Positions 63,265 to 64,000 of a stretch of 64,000 nucleotides of DNA are shown piece by piece. The position numbers were made by a program, and so were the translations under genes. Location: positions 496,001 through 560,000 of the forward strand of contig NZ_JAIUJY010000002.1 in the NCBI RefSeq assembly GCF_020166105.1, written 5' to 3'. The stretch comes from Blastococcus sp. LR1. Lineage in GTDB: Bacteria > Actinomycetota > Actinomycetes > Mycobacteriales > Geodermatophilaceae. A model generated the notes under the pieces. It ran no database searches. It was given only the letters and a program-made list of their open reading frames with translations, and was not told the DNA's origin. The first letter of the stretch is position 1. The number at the start of each line of letters is the position of its first letter.

Positions 63265-63558
63265 TCAGCCCCCGGTGATCCGCCGGAGCTCCGCGACGTG
63301 CGCGTCGAACGCGGTCCGGCCCGCGGCGGTCAGCGAGAGCGACGTGCGCTGCCGGGACGCTCGGGTGGCCTTGTGCACCTGCACGTACCCGGCCTCCTCC
63401 AGCTGCTTCACGTGCTTGGAGAGCACCGAGTCGCTGACGCCGACCTGATCGCGCACGGTCGCGAACTCCATCGTGTCGACGACGGCCAGCAGGCCGCAGA
63501 CCTGCAACCGCGGCGGCGCGTGCACGACGGCGTCGAAGCGGGGTTCGACGGCGGTCAC
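63265..63558 (-). CDS. winged-helix transcriptional regulator
   Basis: 97 aa, single-domain winged helix. LQVCGLLAVVDTMEFATVRDQVGVSDSVLSKHVKQLEEAGYVQV spans the recognition helix (SDSVLSKHVKQL), and the wing is TRASRQRTSLSLTAAGRTAF. It is of the MarR/PadR-like small type that binds as a dimer without a ligand domain. Its GTG overlaps the stop of the membrane-protein gene (GTGA), so the pair is an operon; such regulator-membrane protein pairs often autoregulate. Confidence 0.9.
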   Translation of the reverse strand: MTAVEPRFDAVVHAPPRLQVCGLLAVVDTMEFATVRDQVGVSDSVLSKHVKQLEEAGYVQVHKATRASRQRTSLSLTAAGRTAFDAHVAELRRITGG

Positions 63559-64000
63559 AGCTGCGCGCGCAGGCCGGCGACGTAGATCCGGGTCACCCAC
63601 CGCGAGCTCAGTCCGGCCGCTACGCCCATCACGACGCCGGCCCCGATCATGGCCCCGCGAACGTCGAGCAGGAACTCCAGCGCGACGCCGAGCGCGAGCA
63701 GGGAGAAGTAGCCGACGACCAGCCGGCGCAGCGCCCGCTGGACGCGGTCCTGGACCGGCCCCACCTTGCTGGCGTCCCACCAGGTTCCGGTGATCCGCTG
63801 GTAGGTGGCGATCAACCACCGCATGCCGAGCGCGAGGAGCAGCACCGCCGCCCCGATCACCCAGATGTTGTGCGACGAGTAGCTGCCGATGAAGCCGGCG
63901 AGGAGCAGCCCGAAGGCGACGTCCCACCACCAGGGCTGCACCAGCCGCCCGGCCAGCGCCGCACGGTCGGCCTGCAGGGCATCGAGCTGGAACCGGGCCT
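63555..64000 (-). CDS. membrane protein paired with regulator, 5' end cut by window
   Basis: 148 visible codons, with the reading frame open to the right edge. The part before the in-frame GTG 63941 (RFQLDALQADRAALAGRLV) looks coding, so the start is probably beyond 64000. Three to four helices (about WWWDVAFGLLLAGFIG, IGAAVLLLALGMRWLIATY, VVGYFSLLALGVALEFLL and AMIGAGVVMGVAAGL) with a cytoplasmic basic loop. No known family. Shares a 4-base overlap with the winged-helix gene. Confidence 0.78.
   Translation of the reverse strand, partial: ARFQLDALQADRAALAGRLVQPWWWDVAFGLLLAGFIGSYSSHNIWVIGAAVLLLALGMRWLIATYQRITGTWWDASKVGPVQDRVQRALRRLVVGYFSLLALGVALEFLLDVRGAMIGAGVVMGVAAGLSSRWVTRIYVAGLRAQL

Overview
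The window is a 64 kb piece of an [24 protein letters not shown] very high GC. The gene content and order, the frequent GTG starts, and the presence of CarD, Lsr2, DisA, ClpC1-type ClpC and a helicase-linked tad locus all point to Actinomycetia. Geodermatophilaceae (Blastococcus, Geodermatophilus, Modestobacter) is my best guess for the family, from general impression only. I see no rRNA, CRISPR array, insertion sequence, integrase or phage gene. This is core chromosome with small accessory insertions.

The backbone follows, from memory, the order of Mycobacterium tuberculosis H37Rv from about Rv3579c to Rv3662c. Left part (1-17 kb): rlmB-cysS-ispF-ispD-carD on the minus strand, facing a UbiA-family prenyltransferase, an LpqE-like lipoprotein, radA and disA on the plus strand. 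Then come a membrane protein, mutY, clpC, lsr2, lysS, coaX, panD, panC and a Rossmann-fold DUF2520-type protein. Functions here are translation, isoprenoid synthesis, CarD control of RNA polymerase, DNA integrity and c-di-AMP, proteolysis, nucleoid silencing, and pantothenate/CoA synthesis.

Middle part (18-33 kb): an SDR oxidoreductase, a membrane protein with decapeptide repeats, and a non-syntenic insert (DUF1684, a DHFR-fold reductase, an AraC-DinB fusion). A tightly overlapping minus-strand folate operon follows (DUF3180, folK, folB, folP, folE, ftsH), then hpt, tilS, a zincin-like metalloprotease and dacB, and divergent ppa. The ESX-associated genes that separate ftsH from hpt in M. tuberculosis are absent.

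Third part (33-53 kb): tRNA-Thr(CGT), holB, a fused MFS transporter-thymidylate kinase, two methyltransferases, topA, a K+-independent type proton pyrophosphatase, a DUF1998 helicase, and a compact tad pilus/secretion locus (two TadE-like proteins, a Flp-type pilin, TadC, TadB, TadA, Ssd). A HAD phosphatase and an Rv3662c-like protein follow.

Right part (53-64 kb) is looser housekeeping and accessory sequence: a histidine phosphatase, FKBP lipoprotein, TPR protein, GlgC, peptide deformylase, a PAS-ANTAR regulator, PlsC, a thioesterase, a flavoprotein, a VOC protein, an orphan MazF/PemK-like protein, a small P-loop kinase, an AbrB-type transporter, and a winged-helix regulator coupled to a membrane protein cut by the right edge.

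The clearest non-coding pattern is leaderless transcription: thirteen genes have a TANNNT -10 hexamer ending 6 to 8 bases before the start codon. These hexamers decide several start codons below. The most striking single DNA structure is a 45-base perfect palindrome at 62098-62142 whose centre is the stop codon of a P-loop kinase. I found no convincing undescribed multi-gene system; the better leads are these regulatory structures, the decapeptide-repeat membrane protein, and the accessory genes at 60-62 kb.
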